A DNA stretch of 64,000 nucleotides from Haemonchus contortus (Eukaryota > Nematoda > Chromadorea > Rhabditida > Trichostrongylidae): positions 9,321,244 to 9,385,243 of the forward strand of contig LS997566.1 in the NCBI GenBank assembly GCA_000469685.2. Reading direction: 5' to 3'. The position numbers and the translations under genes were made by a program. The notes under the pieces were generated by a model. The model was given only the letters and a program-made list of their open reading frames with translations. It had not been told where the DNA came from and searched no databases. This document shows positions 1 through 19,789 of this stretch, piece after piece; positions within the stretch are counted from its first letter, which is position 1, and each line of letters starts with the position of its first letter.

Positions 1-180
1 TGAGTAGCCGAAGCATCTTCGAGCTATAATTTGTACAGGAGACGATTATATAAGATGATCGTGTGTTCGTTTTGTAAATGCGTTGCACAACAAATAATTC
101 ACACGGCTTCACGGTGCATCGATAAGAACTGCGGTCTCTGTGGCAAAATTCTTTTGTTCCCATATTTATGGCACACCCTG
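1..180 (+). mobile_element. 3' end of a decayed mariner-like DNA transposon
   Basis: The window opens inside what looks like the C-terminal end of a mariner-family transposase, read on the plus strand, with residues RCIDKNCG near 118-141 where the family usually has an ACI-x-x-x-GGHFE tail. It is followed by a terminal repeat ending CACACCCTG at 172-180 and then TA at 181-182. The same terminus (CAGGGTGT with ATTATGGG or ATTTATGG inside) occurs at both ends of the element at 56356-57441. Only the end of the element is in the window and the frame is degraded, so this is a fossil. The terminal repeat match is seen directly; the transposase assignment is a weak pattern match. Confidence 0.5.
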
Positions 181-182
181 TA

Positions 183-2154
183 TAATGCTGGCTTATGCCC
201 TAATCTCAGTCTTTCGTCTCAGAGCGTCTTTACCTTCTGTTTCCCCCTCCCCTCCCCCCCCCCCCCCCCCTCTCAGGTAGATGAAATAAGGGAGGGGGAG
301 CACTTAGAACGTATATAACATGATATAATGATAGCTCAAATTGCTGAAGATTCCTGAAGGTACCTTGCTATTAGTATAAGGCCCTGTACCCTCGCCGGGC
401 GAGCGAAAATTCCATGAAGTCAATTGCCATGACATTGAAATAATATTCACAATACTTGCGCAGGGAACGGAGTTTTCAACAGGAATACGTTTAGCACTTC
501 TGGGAGAAAACCCTCGATTACCAACAGACATGGTACCCACGTGTCGGACATCGAATGTCCTTTTACGGTTCTACCGTAGCTATGGAATCACATACAGTAC
601 TGGTTCACGTTTACGCGCAACACCCTTTGATTCAAAGTGGGACCTCACATGTTCATATGGTGTACTTTCAGGGCTTAAAGCTACGAATCTTTAGAATTGC
701 AATACAGGATTCGTCGTTTGGTAATGGCAAATTGTAAACGGTTATATTTGGATCGAGATCTTAACCCCATTCAGATTTCCTCACTGAGGTGGACTAGGCC
801 AGGTTCTAGCCAAAAAACGCTATCATATGAAGGAATTTTCTGGGATTTCTGGAATTAACTTTGCTAGTAGTGTACCGAATCCCTGATTCGGGTCACTAAG
901 TTTCCTAAGATCCAGCTCTGCACGTGCTCAACATTCCTAACAATACGGTGTGAGCCTGAGCCCCTCTACAATTAACAGGGCCCTTTTTCTCCTAACTGTC
1001 ATTGTTCCTTCCAGACTCTGAGCCCTTGCTCTCGTGCTTGTGATTTGAATTCTTTTCCATTTTTCTCACTTCTGCATGAAATTTTGGAGAAACACGATAC
1101 TGCAGCTGAAAATAGCGCATCCATGAATAACCAAGGTTGACTTGGAGTTATTGGAAAAAGTTGAGGATCTTATTTCCTGCCAAGCTACATCAAGCCAGCA
1201 TCTATCTCAATAGCGATTTGATTGATCATAGTACGCTCAAACCTCTTCCACACGTTACTTTCTATGATGCGTGCTTTCAAGTACTACATAAAATTGTACC
1301 CACCTCATAATCTGCAAGAGTAATCCTCACTTGAAAGGGTGACCTGTGTTTAACCCACCCACCTTAGGCCGAGTTTACCCTTGTAAGCACAAGTAGGTGT
1401 ACAGAAGCGTACCCAAATCCCATCCCTTTCTGTGTTGTAGGGTAACTCGGACCGGATGATCTACAGATGGTCCTAAATGTATTCGTGATGAGGCGTGACC
1501 GTCGTACTCGCTATCGCCTGATTACGGCGCATACTACTCCCATTTCACTACTCATTACCGTTTCGTACCTATGTAACCTCTACAGCTTGAAATCAAATCT
1601 TCATAGGTAAAACAATTATAAATAATACTAATGAACAGAATGATGCGCTAGACAATTCTTTGGAACAAATCGAACAAAAATGTAAGGAAAAAACATATCA
1701 CAATAAATCGCGAATAGAATACATGCCCTTTACTAGAACTGAGTTTCTGACGATGCTCATTTACTAAGTATGGATTAGATTTTTCTTTAGACATTAATCG
1801 TGTAGCAATAATAGTAGACCAGAAATGTTTTTTCAAAGAGAAATGAATCGCTCAGGTAATTTCTACACACACACGCGGATTGACAAAAGGCATCGTGAGA
1901 CCCTAAACTAAGCGAAGGTGAGCGCAATCGACCTAACAAAAGCTTTCATATTAGATGAGGATTGCATGAATTAATATGTATGGATTACTTTCGTGAAAAA
2001 GAACTCTAGTAGGTGTATCTACAGACCGAAGTTAAAGTGAATCACATTGCCGCTTTTATAGACACAACTGGATTTCAGTTATCACAAGAATCTCGTTTCA
2101 GTTATTATCGAAACTGATAAACGCACGAGAAGTGACCGGATGGCATTCATGCAT
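183..2154. other. Gene-free stretch downstream of rme-1
   Basis: No convincing coding exon is seen on either strand. It holds a 17-base C run at 254-270 and a short imperfect inverted repeat (GGCCGAGTTTACCC near 1366 and GGGTAACTCGGAC near 1440). The rme-1 3' UTR must lie at its right end. On the minus strand the only poly(A)-signal-like hexamer close to the stop is TATAAA at 2060-2055, which is a weak candidate. Confidence 0.5.
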
Positions 2155-9184
<7,030 letters not shown>

Positions 9185-9215
9185 ACTCTTTGGTTTTCTC
9201 TTCCTGATGACGTCT

Positions 9216-9222
9216 TCTGAAA
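9216..9222 (-). promoter_or_regulatory. Splice or trans-splice acceptor upstream of the rme-1 start
   Basis: On the minus strand TTTTCAG ends at 9217, 33 nt upstream of the start ATG at 9184. It could receive a spliced leader or join an upstream exon. The 33 nt between are open and in frame with the ATG (residues DVIRKRKPKS before the methionine), so an upstream exon could give a longer N terminus. The acceptor shape is seen; its use is inferred. Confidence 0.4.
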
Positions 9223-9229
9223 AGAAATG

Positions 9230-12200
9230 CAGATAAGAACTACGCAATTATCTTTAGTTAGGCAAAACCTACGAAACAAAAAATGTTACATCATTCGCCC
9301 AGCAAAAATTGATCCATAGACTTTGGGGAACACATATGAGCGCAGTCAACTAATCAAATAGTTCTTTCTCTGCCAATATCAGGAAAAACTTCAAGAGGGA
9401 AAATGAGTCAAGGTAGACAAAATGATATGGTTGGAAAGCCGCAGAAATGTGTGAATTTAATACCATCCGAGCTTGTCGTAGAGGAAAGCAAGATTATCAA
9501 AACGTTGAAGTATACCAATGAAGATTTCAGCCACACGAGTCCTCCTGGGACATGATGTAAGGGTTGTTCTACACGGAGCCAAAAAAGAGACGAATCTACT
9601 CATTTCAAAGAGATCGAGAGAACAAGCAGTTTTTTTTTTTTTTGAAGATTTCTATTAGCCTGGGAATTTTGTTAAAATATATTCCAGCTCTTTGTTTGAA
9701 CCTAACAGGTTTTGAAATCCTATATGGTATGTATCCTAATCATATATAAAAAAAATGCTTGCTAATAATATGCCCTTCATCATCTCAGTGCGTTCCATTT
9801 CTAAACAAAACATGGCAACTTAAAAAAAATAATCGATTATGCAAGGCACCATTACGGAACGGACTAAAAATGGGCTATTATCTAATCTGAAGTGGAAATA
9901 ACAACGCGCACCTCTAGGAGACCACCAGAAACCAAATTCGACAAAGAAATTAGACTTATACTCTTTCTTACTCCTTGGTAACCTAGAGAAAATGCAGCCA
10001 GTCAAGCCACATCACGATGCACCCTTGTGAAGAGCTTTTCAAATGAAAATCAAGATGGAGACTGGGATGGAGGCAGAAAAACAAGAACAAAAAAGCAACT
10101 GAGAGAGTTGATATTGAGCAGCACTTTCAATCGATTCGTTGATGGAAGACAAACAAAGCAACGGGAAGCCGTTGCACAATCATACCAAGGCTATTCAGAA
10201 AGCCTCAGAAGACAATAGTAAATGCCTGGTTCTTTTATTGTGGTAGACTGCCGCAGATGAGTACGAGGAGACCGCTGGAAACCGCACATTGTCCGAGAAA
10301 TGGCGAGCGAGGCGAGGCGGAAATGGGGACGATGAATCGATGACAAAGCGAGAATGAAACGGAGAGGCTAGAAGTCATCACTATCAACAACATAAACCGC
10401 CCTTTAGCCAAATTGGTACGTCGGCAGGATTGAATAAATATTTGGCCTGTGGACCGAATTATTGAATGTTTAAGATTTCAGAAGCACGAGCACATTGATA
10501 CAGCTGCTTCAAGGAATTTTGTTATTAAGGAAAAGCGTCAAGCTCGTTTATCAAGGACCGCCCTCGTATCATGTTTGATATGTTGGCGATAAAAAGGCAA
10601 TACTTGGAGCTTCACGGATGACACATCTTCAAAGCCCAAGAGGGCCGATTTCGAGGGAAAAAGCTCGTGGTTGAACTCGAATTTATCTTTTTACTAACCT
10701 ACTATGGAGCAATAATAGTAAAAGTCTCCATTGGACCAGTATTATCATAGGAAGGAGAGGAACGGGCAGAAGTGGAAGTCCGAGAACACCCATCAAGTTA
10801 CTAGTCAGGAGACAGAAATTAATCGAAAGTGAAGAGGAAGAAACTAAAGGGATAGCAAGAAAAAGGAGGGGCACCACTAATTTCGACTCTTGGCAGCCAT
10901 CATTCATGAACGACGAGGAAATAAAACGCATGTATTCCCATTCAAGTCAAGCACTTAAGAACTGGACCCGAAGCTAGCAGGATGAGAAGGCAGTCTGGCG
11001 TCCAAAGCATCACAGAAACTCGAATGCCTAAAGACTTTTTATAGCAGGTGGGATAGGAATACCGAGCTCAAACTTATTGCAATCGACAAACATTCTGTTG
11101 CTTTTCAAAATAAATCGAACGTGAGAAATGGATGGCTCGAACGAGCCATGCAATTCCACAAAATGTGAAGAGAGCCACTAGCCTAAAGGGAGGAAGCTGT
11201 TTACACATGACGGGAACGAATGGAGGAGACGCCGCATGTGACCGTCGCCCGAGGAGTTCAACGATCAAAGAAAGCGAGCAGATGTGACTCGATATGCACC
11301 AATTACGTTATTTTGGCCGACCAATCGTCTTCGAAAGAAGCTTTCGCAAACTTTAGCACACATTCAAACTGCACTCTTTTTCGATTCAGGACCAGCTGTC
11401 GAAAAATTTTACTGATGACTTTAGTTGGTGGTTAGGCCCTTGAGTTCATCCGATTATCCCGAGATTCAAGCGGATATCCACCATTCTTTGAAGCATTTAG
11501 ATGAATGTGGGACGCTTTTTGTCAGTGCCGGGAAATTTGCTGCATGAAATAAATGAAGGATCTACCCTCAAGAGTGCGCATTACGTCCAACAAACTCCAG
11601 AAAGTTCTTCATAGGCAAGAACGTTCTAAAAAGAGCCTTACGAATTGAACCACCTATGGATTAAAGGATGACCAACCTCGCCTCTCACCGTGCTGTATTT
11701 CTACTCGTCTATAAAATTTCAAAGAAAAGAAGTGAGCGGCATTCCGTTGGGTAGAAGGGCCTTGAGGAAGTATCAAAGTTGGATAGGAATGATATGGTGC
11801 TCCTGAGAGTTTCTCACAGATAAAACGTCTTACGAATTCTGTCATCTCGCATTATACGCCGCATAGAGAAGGCCGTAATAGAGCGGGAGCAAAGCATAGA
11901 ATAAACACCCACACAAGGCCACTTGAAGACCAACTGCTTACCCCATGGATACTGCAGAAGAACTAGAAATTTAAAGATCTTTCACTAATGTTGTGAAGAA
12001 CTCTCTATTCTACTATGAACAGACCCTTGCCTTCGATTCAGCAAGTCAGTTCCATTTTTTAAACTTGCGCTTCTAAACTTTAAGGGAATCAATAGGAGTC
12101 CGACCAAAGACTTTTTCCAACAGGATAAAGATGGCAAACAATTGAAAGAAATTATCAAGGTCTATCAATGCACTCACGCTCACGTAGCAGAATGGGACAC

Positions 12201-15200
12201 GACTTGAGCTCTTGAGCAAGCAGCTCTGCAGCTGTCCGATCTTCGTACGCTGTAATTGTCACGCAACGGGAATTGCTGTCTCATTGACTGACACACAACA
12301 TAGTATTTCAAGCACAACGCGTTGGGCAGTTATAAGAAATTACGGACAGCCTTCGAGGCCGCTTCGACGCAGCACGTTCACTAGTAGGTACTTTGCAGAA
12401 TGTGCCTATACCTGCACCAAAATTTTCTACCGAGACTTCCTTTACCAAGGTAAAAATTCCATTGTAATTAAAGAAAAATGCGGCTACTGTATCATCAAGA
12501 GAATGAGAATTACGAGCAGTGGAACGCTCTAGCTCTACTATTACTACTACCACCAACCGAACTAAAGTCCTCCCACCGTTCCTTTTCTTCGAAGTATCCG
12601 CTATACGTATGTACACGAGCAACAAACATTTTTAAAACGGCCTCTATTGATTAGAAAGGAGTGTCGAGAACAGCGCAGGGAAAATTATATCCTATTCTTT
12701 TGAGCAATTGCCACATAGAAATTTGCTTTGCACACAAGCAAAAGAGCACTAGTCGGATTGTATTGTGTGCATAGTACAGCATGGCAAGGTGTTTATGTTA
12801 TTAAAACAATGGAAAACTTACTAGCACATGTATTTCCCATTAAAGCAGGAGCACACGTTTGGCTTCAAAACAGGTAGTCAGTCGCTGTGGAGAGGAAATC
12901 CACTTGCCCACTCATTATCAGCCGTTGAACGAACCGCCTACCTACGGTTTTACATCGCTACGAGCAGACAAATAAAAAAGATAATACACTATTATTCCGT
13001 GATTGATGTTGATGGAGTATGCTTGCTCAATGGCTAAGACCATCCCATGGAATACGTGCGTAAACCTTCATTGCAAGGAGCGACTGGTGCCATTTCTGCA
13101 GACTGGCTCTTCGACATTCCCCTTTCTTCCCGTTGTCACGGAATGCTACCACCAGAAGTGGGCATTCTTTCACTTACTGGGTTAGATGGGTAAGTCAGAA
13201 GCTGTACCGTAAAATGTGACGACTTATGCATGAGGATCATTGTGGAATTCTGTCCCCTCAGAACATCAAAGTTATGACTGCCAAGGATCACATCGTTTAC
13301 ATCACGCGAACCATAAACAATTGATGACTACGAAATGTGACTGACAGAATGCTCTCTCTCACAACTGATGCAACCTTCGGGAACACACGAAGAGACTACG
13401 ATTAATGGGATGGGATTTATGAGAATTCTAATGAGCTTTGTTTTTCTTCTTTCTTCTGAATTTCCTGACTTTGACTGCGGAAATGGTCTGAGGCAGAAGT
13501 GGCTCCATAACTTAATGGGAGGAAGTCTGGGAAGACGGAAATGCAAACTTGTAAACCGCTGGCCCCTGCAGCGAGCAACCTTGCTTATAAATCAAAAGTA
13601 CTCCTTGCAGTTACTACGATTTTGACCGATGATGAACGAGAGGCGAGTTCCATCAAGGGATCGATCAACGCTGAGTAATGTATTCCACTAAACGGAACCA
13701 GAACTATTCGTTCTCATTGGCGTCAAAGCAGTTCCAACGCTTGGCACAAATCACCTCTATTACTTCCACGTAAGGCTTTCCATGAAATATGGCTTTCCAG
13801 AAAAGAAACAGGACGGTTGAAATTATACAAAATCATGAAAGCTCTCAAAAATCAGCTGCTACTAAAATTGTTTATGAGAACCAAGCTTCGAAGAATGCGG
13901 TACACTTGCTCATGCATAAAACAATGCGAAAGCGCCGCAAACAATGCCACAAAGCGCGGTTTGTTAGTAATGGTAATGGTGTTAGTAATGGTTTTCAGGG
14001 AGGAACAACCTGATACACTAGTCCCGAATAACATGATAGAGGTTTAAGAAGTAAAATGACAGAGCTATTCATTAGAAAGAAAACGATTACACAAGGGAAG
14101 AATCAAGGAACAAGTTTTGCGGAAGGCCGTGAGACGAGTACATTAGCAAGCAGAGAAAGGCAAAGTACCCTTGGTTCATTGAGTTCCGTTGGCAGAAAGA
14201 GAGCTTCAAAAACTGCTCATAGAAATAGATCTAGTCTACACACTGAGCGGATCGAACCGAATATGTTGCAGTCAATTTGGTCTTCATAGAGCTCCCGAAC
14301 AGGGTGCGGCGCATTACTCCCACTCTGGGTCAGATCAGCTCATCGCGCCTGACAGACGACTCTTGACAACCTGCCACACAGATCCAACACTCATGTTTTT
14401 TGATCATTCGAAAAGAGTATATATGCTTGCAATAATTCATTACTAGAGTTGTTGAATCTCATTCTTCCATTTCCGTGAAATGAGTATGAAAACTCGCATC
14501 ATGGGGTCTTGAAATTTTCTTTTTCCATTCGTTCCCAACAACATCTTCATCAATCCAATTTCAAGCTTGAAAAATCCGATGGAAATAACTCCAATGAAAT
14601 ATCTTTTTCCATCAGTAATACCTGATTACTTCCCATTTTTGTGAACGGAATTCTGTCGAGTGTTCGACATAAGCCACAAGGTTGGGCTGACACAGAGAAG
14701 GATTCCCTCGTCTCCTTCCCCTTACCCGCCCTCTCCCCAAACATCATACCTTGAAGTAGACATTGGTCGTTTTTAGGAATAGATCAGATTTCATTTGCAA
14801 ACCGGAATTGAGCAATTGAACTATTATGAGCAAATTCAATTTATATTCATTTCATAAGCATCTTAGTTTTGGGCCTTTCTATGGAACAACTTAGTATTTC
14901 CACAATAATCTGGCGAATCTATTAAACGAACATGATGTAATCGACAAACCGCTTGCAGTAATCTCAAAAGTTAACAGATACCTGCCCATTTTTCTTTTAG
15001 CTCTAATGTTTACAGCAAGATTTTTGTAAAGGTATGCTAACAAAAGGGCTCTTGATTGCATAAGACTCCGCTTCCACTAAAATTTCGAAGGAAGTAACGC
15101 ACAACCACGTCACCGTCTGGAAAAAGTTTATTGAATTGCATGACTACTTCCAGGAAAACTTCCCTGCAGAATTCCTACAACAGGAGAAGGAATCCAACAA

Positions 15201-16530
15201 GAGAAAATCAAAGAAACAGAGGCTACTAAAACAAGGAAGCTATCGCGATTACCCCATTTTCTCATGGTTTCCGGATTTTTTTTGGAAATCAAATTTTCGA
15301 AATTAGCTGCGAGTTCTAAACTCTCTCATGGATTGCAAAAGAGCCCGTAGAATCGATTGAAGGGTATTTTGGGTGAGACTTCTCTCCAAGGGTCGTATTT
15401 ACGTTTATCTGAGATTAATCGGTTTTCACTTCAATTAGCGAAATTGCCACCGATTCATTTCCAGCGCAAGTTAATTGTATCAAATGGTAACCACGGATCC
15501 ACTCGAAACAGCGCGAATTCAACAGCGTTGACTTCATTCCATGAGAGATTTTATGAAGAATTGCTTTTCTTTGAACTACTAGACCACCAAGTTATTTGCA
15601 ATAATTCATGAATAAAAGTGGTTTCAAGTCTGACATCGCGCCGTGGCTCTTCCCATACTGATCCAAAAAAGTCTAGAACACATTAATGGGAGAAGCATTC
15701 CAAAAGAAACTCAAAGAGACGTTCTACCATCCATCTCATCAGAACATTAAACACCCATTAGGACACACTGCCTTCTAAATCAGACAGTAAAAGCTACGAT
15801 AGAGGGAGGGAAAGTGTTCAAGGTGGTTTCAAAGTCAAAGAAAACAGTAATGCATATAACTGTATCTAAGCAATAGCTTTTGAAAATATGCAATATTTCA
15901 TGTTTAACTCGAAAGGGTTACGGTAGAACTGACTTTCACCAACTTGAAGAAGTTGTTTTCATTCGACAGCGAGTATGAACACTAAAGAATTGCAAGGGGA
16001 ACACAAGAATAAACACAGTTCAAGTGGATGGCTACACACTATTTGTTTACTTATCTTTGTCTTCTTCGCGCTATTCTCGGAAAGGATTTTTTTTCTCAAT
16101 CCCATCAATATCGAAAAAAATCGTTTCTGACGGTAGACCAACAGATATGAAAAACAACGGATTACTAGTATGGTGTTAAACGAGAGCGCGTTACCGAATG
16201 TGTACCGTGGTAACCAATTACTGGCTTTCTGTATTTTTCAATCTCCTCCTGCCCGTCAAGCCACTGACTGAAAACAGATGACAGTGACAGCGAGAAGAAT
16301 AAATAACCCAACCAAAAAGAACATGCACGAAAATCCAGGAAGAATCCCGCTCCCACAGTGAGCCTAATGGTCAAATGAAGCGGAACAAACGCAGAAATTG
16401 ATGACAATATTTCCCATTATACGGCATGAACTTACTCAAATGTGGTAATCCCGATCCCGTCACATATCATATGCATCAAAAAACCCTGCGTAAAGACATG
16501 GTTCCTCAAGCGGACCAGTCACCCAAGTTC
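9230..16530. other. Gene-free stretch upstream of rme-1
   Basis: Only short open frames without domain, signal or splice support are present. A T-rich run lies near 9631-9642. Nothing here is recognised as a gene or mobile element. The rme-1 promoter should be in the right-hand neighbourhood of 9.2 kb, but no motif identifies it. Confidence 0.4.
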
Positions 16531-16537
16531 GAGTCGC

Positions 16538-16632
16538 TCCTATAGTATTGTGGGTCCCGGCCCGAACGCCTGATCGTGGTTCATTGCAATCAGGCTTCCA
16601 GATCGGAACCCACAACAGGACTACTGTAGGAA
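16538..16632. ncRNA. Candidate stem-loop of about 95 nt, miRNA-precursor-like
   Basis: TCCTATAGTATTGTGGGT on the left pairs imperfectly with ACCCACAACAGGACTACTG on the right. The stem continues through CGCCTGAT and ATCAGG to a loop of about 14 nt at 16575-16588. The arms are roughly 35-40 nt with scattered mismatches and a bulge, the size and shape of a microRNA precursor. A short inverted-repeat transposon relic would look the same. No family is recognised. Confidence 0.25.
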
Positions 16633-16639
16633 CCGGGTC

Positions 16640-19600
16640 CCCATCCTAAATTTCGTGTTTGATTAGGAGGAACGAGAATGGGACGTGATTCCTGTTCGTA
16701 AACAAATTGAATTCAATTCGTCAACGCATTATATTGGCCAAAAACTGCGAAACTAAGCAAGATTGGATCGTTTGCGCGTGACTGAAACTACATTCGAAAC
16801 GGCTAGGGAGTAATCACGACACTGAAACGAAACGGCACGGACGCCGACGTCGCCGCACTTCCATTACGGAAAAACTAGTGGGTCAACAAGAAGAAGCGAC
16901 CTTACTGCTTTACCGGAATCCCTCGAATGAGTCGTAAAATTCGTTCATGAGCAAAAAGTGGGAATAGCGGCTGACATAGGTACACGCTAAGGTTGGAGAC
17001 AATAAGAAAAAGAAAAATCATATTTCGTGAGCTGACAGGGCTGAATCATCCATGGGTGCCAGTTCCAAATTTCAAGTCACCAGTTGAAAATGAGTCACAA
17101 ATGAATCAATCGCTCATCGCAAAATTGACACCGACAGGAAAACTACTCATTTCAGAAAGAGAATTATCATCTGTTCAATGCTTCAAATGAATACATCTAA
17201 GTGGACGCTTATGAATATTGAGAATGAAGCCAGTTGCCTATATTTATTCTAAAACCGACAAGGAATCAAAACGCGACCGAAGAAAGGAATTCGGCCTGCA
17301 GGAGCCATCAAGCGAAGGAGCGAAGCACTGAGGGTTCTCATGACAGTAAAGCTTTATGTTCTCATTAGTTGGAGAAAAATGTAGCGCCACAGAATGTTGT
17401 TCCTGGACCTTGAACGATGGAGAAAAATAACAGTACTGATGAACAAGCGCTACGCTCTACATTTTCTGATCGAGAAAAAGGAGAAATATTCTACCAACGC
17501 AAATCACTACAAGCACAAAACCGTTACACTTTATAGGGCCATTACAAGTATAGACATTCAGTGTGATGCGCTGTAAAATTGCCTGAAAAGGTCAATCTAA
17601 TGACAATAATTAGATATTGCCCTTATATATTAGCAAAAACTGAAATGTAAACATCACACAAGTTTTCGGTTTTATACCATCAAATGAAAATTACGAAAGG
17701 ATATATCAGGTGAGTCATGCATAAGTTTACACAAGAGGTAGCGTAAGGACAGAAGCGGGTGATTTACTGAAAGTACTATACGAGCGGGGATGCCCCTGAA
17801 ATTTCGTTCTGAACATTACACCGTGAAAGATGAACTTCCCTCTCGGAAGCATGCTGAGCTTGATGGGGTGCAAGTGGAAGAATAAACTGACTATCGAAAA
17901 GATCATTATAAACTTGGACTGAGACATTCACCAATAGCTCCATCCCAACAACTTTTTGTGGGCGTTTTTCATGCATGTGGCTCGGGAGCAAACAACAAAG
18001 ACGACAACACAAATGTCAGACGACAGTGAATGAACCACATCCTATTACTCAATCTGTCGGATTCCAAGGTCCTCGGATCTTAGGGTACGGCAATCTTGCA
18101 CCGGGTCTTCGCTCAAGTGATGTATTACCGAGCAAAAGAGTATTGAATTTAGCGTATTTCTACCGAGAAATGACTTATACACAGCTCCGAAAAGAGGTGA
18201 AAGTAGATTGATTTCTGGAACAGTTAAGTGAAACTTCTAGAGACAAGGCGTTAGATAATGTGTTAAAAAAAGATGTTCACTGCCTTACGTCAATATAAGA
18301 GGCAGTACTTTGCTGAAATGAGGTTGTGTCGTCAAATAAAGTGCGCTGCCATGACTACCCTGTGACTGCGACTAATTCGTGTAATTTTACGACTTAACAA
18401 ATAAATGCAGTTGCGGACGAAATAAACATGGATTTGCTCTTTTTCCTGACACAACTTTGTGAAAACTTTGCTTGTGCAGGAACGGAACCTCAAAAAAGGG
18501 TGATCTGTATCATTCCCAATGTAGATTCAACGATAAATATTTAGTTAGCTGGGAACTAGATAAGTTTTCGAAATCCTCATTACTTCCCATGAAGGGCTGA
18601 CTCACAAACCACAAACAGAACCTTTTTCGATAGCAGTTATATTATGAGTCATCACTGATTATTACTAATAAACATGAAAACGAAGGGAACAATAAGGGCT
18701 GTGAAGGCTGGACGAAAAGAACGGTTGGGATGAAATAACTAGCGTCAAGGAAATCAATAAGGCATTAAGAGCAAACGACTGTGAAGAAGTGGATGACTGT
18801 CCCGACAGCGGGTTGAAGGTTACACCCACAGGGATCGGGCGTAATAAGATAACGGCCGTATGGGTCCTCCCAGAAATGCGCGATCGATTGCACGGACGAT
18901 GACTCAAAGAAGCCGAAAGTACACAGGAGGTCGTTTGTGGACAGCTGGGCGACCACATGAGTCATCGATGACGTCATTCGGGTAAATGACAAGTTCGACC
19001 GATTAAAACAGCCGTGGAATGATCTCCGAAATATGTCGGTATGGCACCATCGACGATGTTGACGTCATTCAACAGCGGGTGGGCGGCGCCCGCATGACAG
19101 CGGTAGGGCGGACAGTTGTTACGAAACAGCCTCAATATTGACAAAGTGCTTACTAGTAAGGGACAAATACTACACCACAACAATAGTGCTTAGTTGGTGG
19201 CTTTGTGGGTGGTGCATCGAGATAAGAAAAGTTGTGCAATGCTGTTTACTTTACTATTGAGCATCGGATTTCTGTTGTGACAGTTTGTCGCAGTGCAATG
19301 AGGCGCGACTACAAATTGTCCAGATTTCAGTGATTGCAACTTCAGATTAGTTCAGCATAAGAACAGCCAGCCAGAACGCTTACCGTAATCAAACTAGTTC
19401 CAAATACTTCTATATAACCTGTATTAGTTACAGAGCAGTAGGGCCCTGAAATCGTACTAGATCATGTTTTTTTCAAAGTTCAAGGCCAACCGGTGCGATC
19501 GGTAATTCTCATCACTGTGATGTGAGGTCGTATCGGACCATTTTCAGCCGAGAATAATGGCTATCCTAGCGAATACGACTCTCTGTCCTTTGAGGACAAA

Positions 19601-19660
19601 CATGAGGGTTGCTGATTAGTTAGGAAGGCAGGTTTTGAAAAAGGATTTCAAAGTAACGTG
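16640..19660. other. Gene-free stretch
   Basis: No exon with splice support is recognised. The part near 18670-19190 has higher GC and several overlapping open frames on the minus strand (18665-18992), as often seen in old repeats, but I could not assign it to a family. Confidence 0.3.
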
Positions 19661-19671
19661 AGTACGTGATA

Positions 19672-19775
19672 CAGTAACCCCAAGACAAACTCAAGCGCCT
19701 TCAAATATAAGCCACATATACGTCACAACAGAAGGCTCTTGGGCGAGTAGATGATGGAGCATTGCTGGGTTACTG
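19672..19775. mobile_element. 104-bp TA-flanked miniature inverted-repeat element
   Basis: The element begins CAGTAACCCC and ends GGGTTACTG, is bounded by TA on both sides (19670-19671 and 19776-19777), and has no coding capacity. CAGT termini with a TA target duplication are typical of Tc1/mariner-type MITEs. The bases just outside also match inverted (CGTGA and TCACG), which could mean the true inverted repeat is longer or that it inserted into a palindromic site. Confidence 0.45.
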
Positions 19776-19789
19776 TATCACGAATTCGT

